Positions 34,444-43,009 of a stretch of 46,478 bases of DNA are shown one piece after another. The stretch is from JBPBQZ01 sp050955105 (GTDB lineage: Bacteria > Pseudomonadota > Gammaproteobacteria > Burkholderiales > Burkholderiaceae), in contig JBPBQZ010000091.1 of NCBI GenBank assembly GCA_050955105.1, positions 1-46,478 on the forward strand. The letters run 5' to 3'. The stretch's first letter is position 1; every line of letters starts with the position of its first letter. Below the pieces are notes generated by a model. The model saw only the letters and a program-made list of their open reading frames with translations. It was not told the DNA's origin and did not search any database. The position numbers were made by a program, and so were the translations under genes.

Positions 34444-34476
34444 AAAGACGAACGAGTTGTGGGACGGGTTGGGGAA

Positions 34477-34521
34477 TCGACAACTTGCAACTGCGATCAT
34501 GCAGCGGAAGCGAGTTGTCGA
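34477..34521. other. Inverted repeat in the pgk leader
   Basis: A nine-base perfect inverted repeat, TCGACAACT (34477-34485) and AGTTGTCGA (34513-34521), encloses a second one (CTGC 34491-34494 / GCAG 34501-34504). It lies 34-78 bases before the pgk start, with a possible minus-strand -10 box (TAGAAT, 34591-34596) further upstream. It could be an mRNA stem-loop or a protein site. The rest of the 262-bp gap to azlD shows nothing else. Confidence 0.55.
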
Positions 34522-34705
34522 ACAAGGACCGATTCAGGCCAGAAAACTATCGAGAATCGCTGAACCGTGCCTGTTTTATTGAGGTTTTACATTCTACCCG
34601 ATCACAACGGCAGTCCATATCCTGTCCAAATGACATAGGCCATTCGGCCAGCTATCGGCAACGTTGCCGCGGCGCGATACTCGATTCATGAACCAGCCCC
34701 ATCCT

Positions 34706-35032
34706 TTACTCCCAAAGCCTGGCCAGCGTGAACACCAACATGCCAATCGCAATTGTTTCGGTCATCCGCCGACGCCACAGGAACCACAGCAGGCTCGCCG
34801 CCGCGGCTGGCAGACGATGATTGGCCAGACACAGGCACAAATGGCCTTCGGGCGACACCACGGCCTGAAAGATCACTGCCGTGACGGCCGCCGCTGGCGC
34901 ATAACGCAAAGCACGTTGTACGCGCGGCGGCAACGCGGCGCGTTTCCCCCCAAACAGAAAAAATGCTCGCGTCAACACGGTCAGCAGGCTCATCGCCACG
35001 ATCGTCACGACGATGCTCGACGAATTGGTCAA
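34706..35032 (-). CDS. azlD: Branched-chain amino-acid exporter small subunit (AzlD family)
   Basis: A 108-residue hydrophobic protein with about four membrane segments, of the AzlD/YgaH type. The TRAFFLFGGKRAALPPRVQRALRYAPAA pattern (about 21-48) is characteristic. With AzlC it forms an inner-membrane exporter for branched-chain or related amino acids. Its start overlaps the azlC stop by four bases (ATGA). The gene ends 262 bases before pgk. Confidence 0.9.
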   Translation of the reverse strand: MTNSSSIVVTIVAMSLLTVLTRAFFLFGGKRAALPPRVQRALRYAPAAAVTAVIFQAVVSPEGHLCLCLANHRLPAAAASLLWFLWRRRMTETIAIGMLVFTLARLWE

Positions 35033-35784
35033 CGTGATTTCTCCGCAGCGCGTGGGCGACGCATCATCAGCGAGTCGCCAGCCATGCCGATGGCCAGTGC
35101 AGTGAAGACGGCAAGCGGCAAGCTCAGTCGATATGGCAACGCGTCGGCGAACAGCACCACCAGCGCGGCCGTTATCACTACCGCGATCGCCGCCCGGTTG
35201 ATGACGGCGGCCACCATCAGCGGGATCAACACCAGCGTGCCGGCGAATTCGAGGCCCCAGTTATTCGGAAAAATTGAGGCGAAAAAAATGCCGACGATCG
35301 AAGCCAGTTGCCAGACCAGCCAGTTGAAGGTCGCGAGCCCCCAGTAGAAGCTCTCTTTTCCCGGCAGATAACCGGTGGCGAAGCCTTCCTTCTCGAAATA
35401 GAGATAGATGAGGTCGCCATTGAAGTAGCCGAGCAAAACGCGACGCCACCAAGGGAGGTAGGAGAAATGTGGTTGCAGGCCCGCACTGAAAACCACAAAA
35501 CGACTGTTCATCACCGCCGTGGTAACCAGCAACATCCACATGGGCTGGCCCGACGCAAGCAGCGGCAGCACGGCCAGTTGTGCCGATCCTGCGTAGACCA
35601 GAAAGCTCATCAGCAGCGATTCGCCGATGCTCAAACCGGTTTTCTGCATGGCGATGCCAGTGACCAGCGCCCATGACAGCGTCGCTAAAAATGAGGGGGC
35701 AATACGCCGTACGCCCTCGGAAAAAGCCTGGCGTTCACCATCCGGCAGGCGGGACCACGGCAGCTTTTTTGACGAAAACGGCAT
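35029..35784 (-). CDS. azlC: Branched-chain amino-acid exporter large subunit (AzlC family)
   Basis: A 251-residue membrane protein of the AzlC/YgaZ family. It has FLVYAGSAQLAVLPLLASG near residue 60, MNSRFVVFSAGLQPHFSYLP and YLPGKESFYWG. It pairs with AzlD to export branched-chain amino acids. The pair is divergent from ilvE, the branched-chain aminotransferase gene, which supports the substrate assignment. Confidence 0.92.
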   Translation of the reverse strand: MPFSSKKLPWSRLPDGERQAFSEGVRRIAPSFLATLSWALVTGIAMQKTGLSIGESLLMSFLVYAGSAQLAVLPLLASGQPMWMLLVTTAVMNSRFVVFSAGLQPHFSYLPWWRRVLLGYFNGDLIYLYFEKEGFATGYLPGKESFYWGLATFNWLVWQLASIVGIFFASIFPNNWGLEFAGTLVLIPLMVAAVINRAAIAVVITAALVVLFADALPYRLSLPLAVFTALAIGMAGDSLMMRRPRAAEKSR

Positions 35785-35830
35785 CGAGGACGGCGCGGAC
35801 AGCGCATTTAAGGGCGTTTTTCGGTAGCGG

Positions 35831-35836
35831 ATTATA
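35831..35836 (-). promoter_or_regulatory. Possible -10 box for azlCD
   Basis: A perfect TATAAT on the minus strand, 47-52 bases before the azlC start. No good -35 hexamer at the usual distance. A TACAAT (35850-35855) reads the other way and could serve ilvE. The rest of the 227-bp azlC/ilvE gap shows nothing I recognise. Confidence 0.3.
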
Positions 35837-36011
35837 GCGTCCGGTGATTTACAATATTGGATTACGCCAGATCATTCCGGTGCGGTTGCGCGCTACGCCC
35901 GCGCCGGAATGCGTCGATCACTCAGTGGCTTCGACGCCGGCGAAATCGATGCGCACTTGAGCTGCGCAGTGGTAAACACAGAAATTGTCCGAGGATGGGA
36001 TGGAGAAAACT

Positions 36012-36932
36012 ATGTCAATGGCCGACCGCGACGGCAAGATCTGGATGGATGGCAAGCTGATCGACTGGCGCGACGCACAAGTGCACGTTCTCACGCACAC
36101 ACTGCACTATGGAATGGGCGTATTCGAAGGCGTCCGCGCTTATCAGACCGACGCCGGAACCGCGCTGTTCCGCTTGAAAGAGCACACCAAACGGCTGTTC
36201 AATTCGGCAAAGATTTTCCAGATGGTGATTCCGTTCGACGAGGAAACCATCATTGCCGCGCAACGCGAAGTCGTCATCGCGAATGGTCTCGAATCCTGCT
36301 ATCTGCGACCGATCGCGTTCCTTGGTTCTGAAAAGATGGGAGTCTCGCCGAAGGGCGTGAGGGTACACGTTGCCATTGCTGCCTGGGAATGGGGCGCCTA
36401 CCTCGGCGACGACGGCATCCAGAAAGGCATCCGCGTCAAGACCTCGTCATTCCAGCGCCACCACGTCAACGTGTCGATGGTGCGTGCGAAGGCCAGCGGT
36501 TGGTATGTCAATTCGATTCTGGCCAATACTGAAGCGACCACCGACGGCTACGACGAGGCGCTGCTGCTCGACACCGACGGCTACGTTTCGGAAGGTTCGG
36601 GCGAAAACGTTTTCATCGTCAAGGATGGCAAGCTGCTGACACCGGATCTGGCTTCGTGCCTCGACGGCATTACGCGTGACGCCGTCATGACCCTGGCAAC
36701 CGACCTTGGCATTGCCATCAAGGAAAAGCGCATCACGCGCGACGAGATGTATTGCGCCGACGAAGCGTTCTTCACCGGCACCGCAGCGGAAGTCACGCCG
36801 ATTCGCGAACTCGACAATCGGCCGATCGGCAATGGCAAGCGCGGTCCGATCACCGAACGTCTGCAATCTGCCTTCTTCGAAGTCGTGCAAGGCAAGAATC
36901 CCAAATATGCGCACTGGTTGACCAAGATCTGA
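36012..36932 (+). CDS. ilvE: Branched-chain amino-acid aminotransferase
   Basis: A 306-residue class IV PLP aminotransferase. The catalytic Lys160 is in VRAKASGWYVNS, the THTLHYGMGVFEGVRAY segment near 28-44, and EGSGENVF near 195. It interconverts valine, leucine and isoleucine with their 2-oxo acids. Three in-frame starts lie close together (TTG35985, ATG36000, ATG36012). The last is chosen because it gives the family's MSMADRDGKIW and has GGAG six bases upstream. A zinc-finger gene and waaF follow closely on the same strand. Confidence 0.96.
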   Translation: MSMADRDGKIWMDGKLIDWRDAQVHVLTHTLHYGMGVFEGVRAYQTDAGTALFRLKEHTKRLFNSAKIFQMVIPFDEETIIAAQREVVIANGLESCYLRPIAFLGSEKMGVSPKGVRVHVAIAAWEWGAYLGDDGIQKGIRVKTSSFQRHHVNVSMVRAKASGWYVNSILANTEATTDGYDEALLLDTDGYVSEGSGENVFIVKDGKLLTPDLASCLDGITRDAVMTLATDLGIAIKEKRITRDEMYCADEAFFTGTAAEVTPIRELDNRPIGNGKRGPITERLQSAFFEVVQGKNPKYAHWLTKI

Positions 36933-36939
36933 GAAATCC

Positions 36940-37140
36940 ATGAGCGAAACGAAGTTGATGCCATTGGTCGAAGTCCGGGCCAAAGACCTGCCCGTGTACT
37001 GCCCGAATCCCCAGATGCCGCGTTGGAGCTCCCATCCACGCGTATTCATCGATGTCACGCACGGTGAAGCGCGTTGCCCGTATTGCGGCACGCGCTACAC
37101 CCTGGCAGCCGGCGAAATCGTCAAGGGTCATTCGGGGTGA
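36940..37140 (+). CDS. Zinc-finger domain protein (CHCC type)
   Basis: A 66-residue protein with a C-terminal zinc-binding segment: HPRVFIDVTHGEARCPYCGTRY supplies the His and CxxC pair, with a further Cys at 21 (VYCPNP). It belongs to the short zf-CHCC family related to the mitochondrial complex I subunit NDUFS6. Its bacterial role is not known to me. It starts seven bases after ilvE and overlaps the GTG start of waaF by four bases, so it is the middle of a coupled three-gene unit, a conserved arrangement in Burkholderia. Confidence 0.88.
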   Translation: MSETKLMPLVEVRAKDLPVYCPNPQMPRWSSHPRVFIDVTHGEARCPYCGTRYTLAAGEIVKGHSG

Positions 37141-38228
37141 ACTCCCGCGAAAGCGGTCACACGATCCGGCGCGTGTTGGTGGTGGCGCCGAACTGGATTG
37201 GGGATGCGTTGATGGCGCAGCCGCTGCTCGCGCTGCTGCGCAAGCTGCATCCACGCGCTGAGATCGACGCTTTGGCGCCGCCCAGCGTGGCGCCAGTGCT
37301 AGAACGCATGCCAGAAGTCGCCAACGTTATTTCCATGCCGTTCAAGCATGGGCGATTGCAGCTCTGGCAACGTCTGCAACTGGCCGGTGATCTGCGCGAG
37401 CAAGGTTACCAGGCTGCCTATGTGCTGCCCAATTCGGCCAAGGCGGCACTGGTTCCGTGGCTGGCGGGCATCGGCCTGCGCATCGGTTATCGCGGCGAGC
37501 ATCGCTATGGGCTGCTCAATGTAAGGCACGCGGAGCCGGCTCGCGCGCGGCGCGGCGCCGCGGGTAGCGCGTCAGGCAGCGTGCCGCCCCGGCCGCCGAT
37601 GGCCCGTCACTATGCCGCGCTCGCCTACGCGCCGGGCGCCACGCTGCCCGAAAACTTGCCGTCGACCCGGCTCGAGTATGACCTGAACGAAACCGTCCGC
37701 ATCTCGCATCGGTTCAATCTCGATACCAGGCTGCCGGTCATCGTGCTGTGCCCTGGCGCCGAATATGGTCCGGCAAAACGCTGGCCGCCGGAGCATTTCG
37801 CGGCGCTCAGTCATTTGCTGCGGCAGTCGTTTCCCTATGCGCAGATCGTCGCGGTGGGCACGCAGAACGATGCGGCGGCAGCCCGCGCGATTATCGAGCA
37901 GGCGCCGTTCGTGCGCGATTTGTGCGGGCAGACCTCGCTTACCGAAGCCTGCGCATTGATCGCGCGGGCCGCGGCGGTCGTCAGCAACGATTCCGGGCTG
38001 ATGCACGTCGCCGCCGGCTTGAATCGTCCCTTGGTGGCGTTGTACGGTTCGACCGACCCCCGGCATACGCCACCTTTGTCCGACACGGCGCAGGTACAAT
38101 GGCTGCATCTCGATTGCAGCCCGTGTTTCGAACGCCAGTGCCCATTGGGGCATTTGAACTGCCTGCGGCAGCTCACGCCAGAACAGGTGTTCGAAACCTT
38201 GCGCGCCATGTTGCACGCCGAACGCTGA
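37137..38228 (+). CDS. waaF: ADP-heptose:LPS heptosyltransferase II
   Basis: A 363-residue GT9 glycosyltransferase with VAPNWIGDALMAQPLLALL near the N-terminus, CPGAEYGPAKRWPPEHFAAL for ADP-heptose binding, and NDSGLMHVAAGLNRPLVALYG near the end. It adds the second heptose to the LPS inner core at the cytoplasmic face of the inner membrane. The start is GTG37137, overlapping the zinc-finger stop (GTGA). A longer frame begins inside the zinc-finger gene and is rejected. Confidence 0.94.
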   Translation: MNSRESGHTIRRVLVVAPNWIGDALMAQPLLALLRKLHPRAEIDALAPPSVAPVLERMPEVANVISMPFKHGRLQLWQRLQLAGDLREQGYQAAYVLPNSAKAALVPWLAGIGLRIGYRGEHRYGLLNVRHAEPARARRGAAGSASGSVPPRPPMARHYAALAYAPGATLPENLPSTRLEYDLNETVRISHRFNLDTRLPVIVLCPGAEYGPAKRWPPEHFAALSHLLRQSFPYAQIVAVGTQNDAAAARAIIEQAPFVRDLCGQTSLTEACALIARAAAVVSNDSGLMHVAAGLNRPLVALYGSTDPRHTPPLSDTAQVQWLHLDCSPCFERQCPLGHLNCLRQLTPEQVFETLRAMLHAER

Positions 38229-38315
38229 GTCGGGAAAAGCGGAGTTCGCGATCAGCGCGCTCCCGACCGCCGGTTTTCGCCGGCCCCGTCAGCGCCACAC
38301 CGAGTCGATATAACG

Positions 38316-38759
38316 ATGCCACGTTTCGCCCGCATATTCGAAGCCGCCGCCGACACGCTTACCGCTTACTACACGGCCATCTCCGAGTGCAATCTCGATG
38401 CGCTGATGGAGTTGTGGATCAGCGAGGAATTCGCCAGTTGCATCTGTGCCAACGGCGCGCATCTATATGGCATTGAGCGCATCCGCTCCGGATTCGCCTC
38501 GCAGTTCGATGCCGAGCCCGTCGTCATCGATGCACTCGATACGCGCGTGTACGACAGCCTCAGCACCGTAGTCTACGCAGTCGCCGAAGCGCATCGAAAC
38601 GGTGCGACGGACGTCGCGCAAATGGTCTTCACCACCTACGTGCTGGTGCATGAACGCGGCGAGTGGCGCATTGCCCATATCCATGCGACGCCGATGCCTG
38701 ACCAGGCTGCATCGCAATTTGCGGCAAAGCTTGCACGCGGCCAAGGGCCGCTGCACTGA
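38316..38759 (+). CDS. SnoaL-like (NTF2-fold) protein
   Basis: A 147-residue protein predicted to adopt the cone-shaped NTF2/SnoaL fold. The N-terminal helix pattern is DTLTAYYTAISECNLDALMELW, followed by GIERIRSGFASQF. Strands ending TTYVLVHERGEWRIAHIHATP complete the fold. Members include polyketide cyclases and limonene-epoxide hydrolases, but many have unknown roles and none is assigned here. It lies 87 bases after waaF and 33 before the hydrolase gene on the same strand. Confidence 0.8.
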   Translation: MPRFARIFEAAADTLTAYYTAISECNLDALMELWISEEFASCICANGAHLYGIERIRSGFASQFDAEPVVIDALDTRVYDSLSTVVYAVAEAHRNGATDVAQMVFTTYVLVHERGEWRIAHIHATPMPDQAASQFAAKLARGQGPLH

Positions 38760-38792
38760 GCCGTCGCATCGGCTCGACTGCCCCGATCTGCC

Positions 38793-39848
38793 ATGCCCGC
38801 GCCGCTGAATCCCATCGATCGTCTGCTTGCCGCGACAGGCCGGCGCGCGTCGCACGGCACTGACCGACATACATCGAACCCGCAGCCGTTCCAACCGGTC
38901 GGCTGGCTGCCGGGTCCACATGCGCAAACCATCTTCCCGGCACTGTTCGCCAAAAAAGCCGATGTTGCCTACCGACGCGAGCGCTGGACCGCGCCCGATG
39001 GAGACTTCATCGATCTGGACTGGGTCGACGCGGCAACGGCCAATGCGCCCTTGCTGGTATTGTTCCATGGGCTCGAAGGCAATTCCGACAGTCATTACGC
39101 GCGCAACGTCATGCACGCGGCAACGCTGCGCGGTTGGCGCGCGGTGGTGCCGCATTTCCGTAGTTGCAGCGGCGAGCTGAACCTGGGGCCGCGCTTCTAT
39201 CATTCGGGCGACTCGGCCGAAATAGACTGGATACTGCGCCGCCTGCAAGCGACTTGCAGCCCGCCGGCGCTGTTTGCGGCCGGCGTATCGCTGGGCGGCA
39301 ATGCCTTGCTGCGTTGGCTGGGAGAGCGCCAAGAGGATGCGCAGATCGTCACGGCGGCCGCGGCCGTCTCAGCGCCGGTTGATCTGGCGGCCGGCGGGCA
39401 TGCGCTGTCGTTCGGCTTCAATCGCCTTTATACACGTCATTTTCTAAAAACCTTAAAGATCAAATCGGCGGCCAAGCTGCGCCAACATCCGGGTTTATTC
39501 GACCGGCAAGCGATGCTGGCGGCGGCTGATCTGCATGCTTTCGATGACGTGGTCACCGCACCGCTGCATGGGTATCGCGACGCCGACGACTATTGGCAAC
39601 GCGCGTCGGCCAAGCCGCTGTTATTGCAAATCACCGTGCCGACGCTCGTCTTGAACGCCCGCAACGATCCGTTTCTGCCGGCGGCGGCCTTGCCCAACGC
39701 ATCGCATGTGTCGTCGCAGGTGCTGCTGGAACAACCCGCGCATGGCGGACACGTCGGCTTCATGACCGGGTCGCTTGCCCGGCCCTTCGGCCGGAGCGCT
39801 TGGCTGGCCGAGCGGCTTATGCAGTTCTTCCAGGATGTGGAGGGATAA
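38793..39848 (+). CDS. YheT-like alpha/beta hydrolase
   Basis: A 351-residue hydrolase of the YheT/UPF0017 (AB-hydrolase 4) family. It has GPHAQTIFPALF near the N-terminus, LFHGLEGNSDSHYARN (oxyanion region), the nucleophile Ser in GVSLGGNALL, Asp in NARNDPFLP and His in HGGHVGFM. Substrates are not established; relatives act as carboxylesterases. The next gene begins three bases after its stop. Confidence 0.9.
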   Translation: MPAPLNPIDRLLAATGRRASHGTDRHTSNPQPFQPVGWLPGPHAQTIFPALFAKKADVAYRRERWTAPDGDFIDLDWVDAATANAPLLVLFHGLEGNSDSHYARNVMHAATLRGWRAVVPHFRSCSGELNLGPRFYHSGDSAEIDWILRRLQATCSPPALFAAGVSLGGNALLRWLGERQEDAQIVTAAAAVSAPVDLAAGGHALSFGFNRLYTRHFLKTLKIKSAAKLRQHPGLFDRQAMLAAADLHAFDDVVTAPLHGYRDADDYWQRASAKPLLLQITVPTLVLNARNDPFLPAAALPNASHVSSQVLLEQPAHGGHVGFMTGSLARPFGRSAWLAERLMQFFQDVEG

Positions 39849-39851
39849 ATA

Positions 39852-40448
39852 ATGGATGAGATCGTCAAGAAGGCACTGGCGAAGTGGCCCAATGTGCCGT
39901 CGTGCACTGGCTGGCTCGCGCTCGACCGACGCGGAACCTGGCGCATGCGAGATGAAAAGATTCAGGCGAGTGGCGCGGCCGGCGTGCCGATCGTCCATAC
40001 AGCGTTGCTCGGCTTCATCTGTCGCAACTACGGCGCCGACGAGCACGGTCAATGGTATTTTCAGAATGGCCCGCAACGCGTTTTTATCGAACTGGCCTAC
40101 ACGCCCTGGGTGGTTCGTCTGCATAACGGTCGGCTCACGGACCAACGCGGCGAGGCATTCGAACCGCGTGGTGCCTGGCTCGACGAACAAGGCAATGTAT
40201 TGTTCTCGGATGTATCGGAGCCACCGCGCATTGCGCTGCTGCACGATCATGACCTCGATGCCTTCGCCGATGGCGTCGACGAACAAACCCTCAACGGCGA
40301 GCCCGGTAATTTCAGGACATCCAGTGGCATCGATGTACCGGTAGCGACCATCCGGTCGGTCGACGTGCCGCGGCGATTTCATTTCGAACAAAGCCCGGCC
40401 GCGTTAGAGAAGGCCGCCGCCGCGGGCGCCTCCAACGCGGCGCATTAA
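39852..40448 (+). CDS. Conserved protein of unknown function (proteobacterial DUF family)
   Basis: A 198-residue soluble protein with no signal or membrane segment. It has a run of aromatic-rich conserved-looking segments (CTGWLALDRRGTWRMRD, GFICRNYGADEHGQWYFQNG, VFIELAYTPWV) and an Ala-rich tail. I recognise it as a family found next to YheT and MoaC genes in betaproteobacteria, annotated only as a DUF. I cannot give the family number with confidence. It is tightly coupled to the hydrolase upstream (three bases) and 22 bases before moaC. Confidence 0.8.
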   Translation: MDEIVKKALAKWPNVPSCTGWLALDRRGTWRMRDEKIQASGAAGVPIVHTALLGFICRNYGADEHGQWYFQNGPQRVFIELAYTPWVVRLHNGRLTDQRGEAFEPRGAWLDEQGNVLFSDVSEPPRIALLHDHDLDAFADGVDEQTLNGEPGNFRTSSGIDVPVATIRSVDVPRRFHFEQSPAALEKAAAAGASNAAH

Positions 40449-40470
40449 GCTAACCGGCAGCGCATATCCC

Positions 40471-41016
40471 ATGACAGAGCTCACGCACTTCGACGCCCAG
40501 GGCCAGGCACATATGGTCGATGTCGGCGATAAACAGTCGACCCGCCGCATGGCGATTGCGCGCGGCGCCATTCGCATGCGGGCCGCCACGCTCGATCTCG
40601 TCGAACACGGTGCGAAGAAAGGCGACGTACTCGGCGTCGCGCGAGTAGCGGCGATCATGGCGGCCAAGCGCACTTCGGAACTGATACCGCTGTGCCATCC
40701 GCTGCCGTTGACGCGCGTCACGGTAGATTTCGAAATCGAGCCCACGCTGCCTGGCGTGATCTGCACGGTTCGCACCGAAACCATCGGGCCGACCGGCGTG
40801 GAAATGGAAGCGCTCACCGGCGTTCAGATCGCGCTGTTGACGATCTACGATATGTGCAAGGCGGTGGATCGCGGCATGACAATGAGCGACATCAAGCTGC
40901 TCGAGAAACGTGGCGGGAAATCGGGTGATTGGACCGCGAACGCAGATGCCGATGCAGACACAGCGGCCAGCGACGACGCGGCCGCTGTGTCAAACGCTAA
41001 ACCTTCCACGCTCTAA
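40471..41016 (+). CDS. moaC: Cyclic pyranopterin monophosphate synthase
   Basis: A 181-residue MoaC. The conserved LIPLCHPLPLTRV, GPTGVEMEALTGVQ and YDMCKAVDRGMTMSDIKLLEK motifs carry the active-site His, Glu, Asp and Lys residues. It converts the MoaA product to cyclic pyranopterin monophosphate in molybdenum-cofactor synthesis. The core ends near residue 152 (GGKSGDW). The last 29 residues are an Ala/Asp-rich tail absent from typical MoaC (about 160 residues). It is convergent with pglL, only four bases between stops. Confidence 0.96.
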   Translation: MTELTHFDAQGQAHMVDVGDKQSTRRMAIARGAIRMRAATLDLVEHGAKKGDVLGVARVAAIMAAKRTSELIPLCHPLPLTRVTVDFEIEPTLPGVICTVRTETIGPTGVEMEALTGVQIALLTIYDMCKAVDRGMTMSDIKLLEKRGGKSGDWTANADADADTAASDDAAAVSNAKPSTL

Positions 41017-41020
41017 CTAA

Positions 41021-42826
41021 TCAGTTGTCGTCGCTGTCGTCGTCATCGTCGTCGGTCGTTGCGGCAGCCGCCGGTTTGCCATATTTCGCGACGAGCCGCG
41101 CTTTGAAACGATTCAAGGCCGGCGCTTGCTGGTCACAGCCATCTACTAGACTCTTCAACTCGGATGGCCAATCGTGAAGCGCATCGGCAAACAGTTTCAG
41201 CCGTTGTACCTGCGTCATGGCTTCATCGTCCCTGCCTGCCAGCGCCAGTAACAGCGCGTATCGCCGCACCACGGTTTCACCGGGCAGCAGCGAGATGGCA
41301 CGACGATGCATCGCGAGTTTGCCCGGCAAGGCATCGGGATTGATCGGCAGCAAGGTCGCCAATCCATACTGCCCCCAAGCGCCGAAGAACTTCGAGGGAT
41401 CGGCACGATACTGCTGCTCGGGGTGTGCGCCGTAGTAGAGCACTTCGGCACGGTGATAGTCGGTGGAGATCGGATAAAGCATCACCAGCCCGAACAGTGT
41501 CATCAGCCCATACATGCTGTGGCCAACGCTCGGCTTCAGGTAACGGGCCTCGCCGGTTTCAAGCAGCCCGATCGCGAATGCGGCCGGCAGCAGAAAGAAC
41601 ATATATTGCTGGGGATACTCGACCAGTGCATGCATCACGAAGATGCCGAGCAGCATGAAACAAAACGTGCGCGCCGAATTGATCCGCGTGGACGCCGCGC
41701 GGATCGCCCAGAGCGCCAGGCCGCCGAACACGACCAGCGCACCGACAAGACCCGTTTTCGCCAGCAAATCGATCACGATATCGTGTGAGTTGTTGGCAAT
41801 CTCGACACGCCCCAGCCGCTCGACGAGCAGGTACTGGTAGTTGGGAAACTCGCCCCAGCCCACGCCGAGAATCGGATGCCCGGTGAACATCGTCCAGCCG
41901 TAACGCCACAACGTGAGCCGCGGCGATAGCTGGCCCACGTCCTGGAATCGATCCGCGGCCGACTCCGCAAGATGCAGGCCAAATCGGGTGTTAGCCCAGC
42001 GCACCGCCAGATTCACGCAAACAAATACAACGATCAACAGCACCGGCACCGACCAGCGACGCAGCATCGCCGTAATCGGACGCATGCGCATATCCAGGCC
42101 GCGCTCGAGCGCCGACATAAGCAACGCGCCAACGAACACCACGGCGGTTTGGAGCCAGGGAGTGCGCGAAACAGTGAGCGCTTGTCCGAGGCAAAAGATG
42201 GCGGCGAACGGAATCCATACCAGCAAAGGCATTTTGCGCCGCTGCACCAGATAGACGGAGCCAGCGAGCGCGAAGGCAATGTAACTGGCCAGGTGGTTGG
42301 CCTGCGCCATATTGCCGAATGGCCGACGATCGACGGCAATGCGATAAAGCACCACGAAGGGCGTGAAGCGCGCCTCCATATTCAGCAACTGTACGACCTG
42401 GCAAAACACCGCGAACAGGCCGCCCGCTATCAGCGCAACGGCGCACACGCGCACGACCAATTCGAGCAGCCCGAGGCGCGTCGCCCAATATCCGGTGAAG
42501 ATGATCAGCGTGGCTGCAAGGAGATAACAAGCAGCCAGGTAGTTCTGCGTCGGCTGCTGGGTTGGCAAGACCAAGGTTTGAAACACCAGTACGACGGCCA
42601 GCACAAGTGGAATCAGTGCGGCCTTCGGCACCGCCAGATGTGGCGCCGCACGCTCGCTGACCACCACCACGCCCAGACATGCAGCCGCGCACAGATAGCA
42701 GACCAGTGCCACGAATTCCGCATAGAAAGTGGGAATCGGATAGGTATGGCCGACGACGGCATAGGGTGCGATGCAGGCCAAGGCAAGCATCGCAAGAAAA
42801 ACATAACGCAGAGGCGTGGAGCGCAT
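41021..42826 (-). CDS. pglL: PglL-type O-oligosaccharyltransferase (Wzy/O-antigen-ligase superfamily)
   Basis: A 601-residue polytopic membrane protein with about 11-12 segments in the first 460 residues. The large periplasmic loop carries the Wzy_C-type pattern RLTLWRYGWTMFTGHPILGVGWGEFP and NNSHDIVIDLLAKTG, whose His is needed in this family. A soluble C-terminal region with helical repeats follows, ending in an acidic run (DDDDDDSDDN). It transfers lipid-linked glycans to Ser/Thr of exported proteins such as pilins. The start at 42826 gives MRSTPLRYVFL. It lies 183 bases downstream of pilA on the same strand, which favours PglL/TfpO over a WaaL ligase. Confidence 0.88.
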   Translation of the reverse strand: MRSTPLRYVFLAMLALACIAPYAVVGHTYPIPTFYAEFVALVCYLCAAACLGVVVVSERAAPHLAVPKAALIPLVLAVVLVFQTLVLPTQQPTQNYLAACYLLAATLIIFTGYWATRLGLLELVVRVCAVALIAGGLFAVFCQVVQLLNMEARFTPFVVLYRIAVDRRPFGNMAQANHLASYIAFALAGSVYLVQRRKMPLLVWIPFAAIFCLGQALTVSRTPWLQTAVVFVGALLMSALERGLDMRMRPITAMLRRWSVPVLLIVVFVCVNLAVRWANTRFGLHLAESAADRFQDVGQLSPRLTLWRYGWTMFTGHPILGVGWGEFPNYQYLLVERLGRVEIANNSHDIVIDLLAKTGLVGALVVFGGLALWAIRAASTRINSARTFCFMLLGIFVMHALVEYPQQYMFFLLPAAFAIGLLETGEARYLKPSVGHSMYGLMTLFGLVMLYPISTDYHRAEVLYYGAHPEQQYRADPSKFFGAWGQYGLATLLPINPDALPGKLAMHRRAISLLPGETVVRRYALLLALAGRDDEAMTQVQRLKLFADALHDWPSELKSLVDGCDQQAPALNRFKARLVAKYGKPAAAATTDDDDDDSDDN

Positions 42827-43009
42827 ATCGAACGGTTTCGGGCAGCGACGACCGGCAACTATACAGAAAGAATTCCGGGGCGGTTGCACAAACAATTCAC
42901 GTATCTTCTTAAGCTTGGGCCTAGCCGTCGATTGATGAAAAGCTGTTGTAAAACCGCCAACGAAATGCTGTCGTCAATGGCCGATCTGGTGCGGTCAGCG
43001 AGCCGCGCT

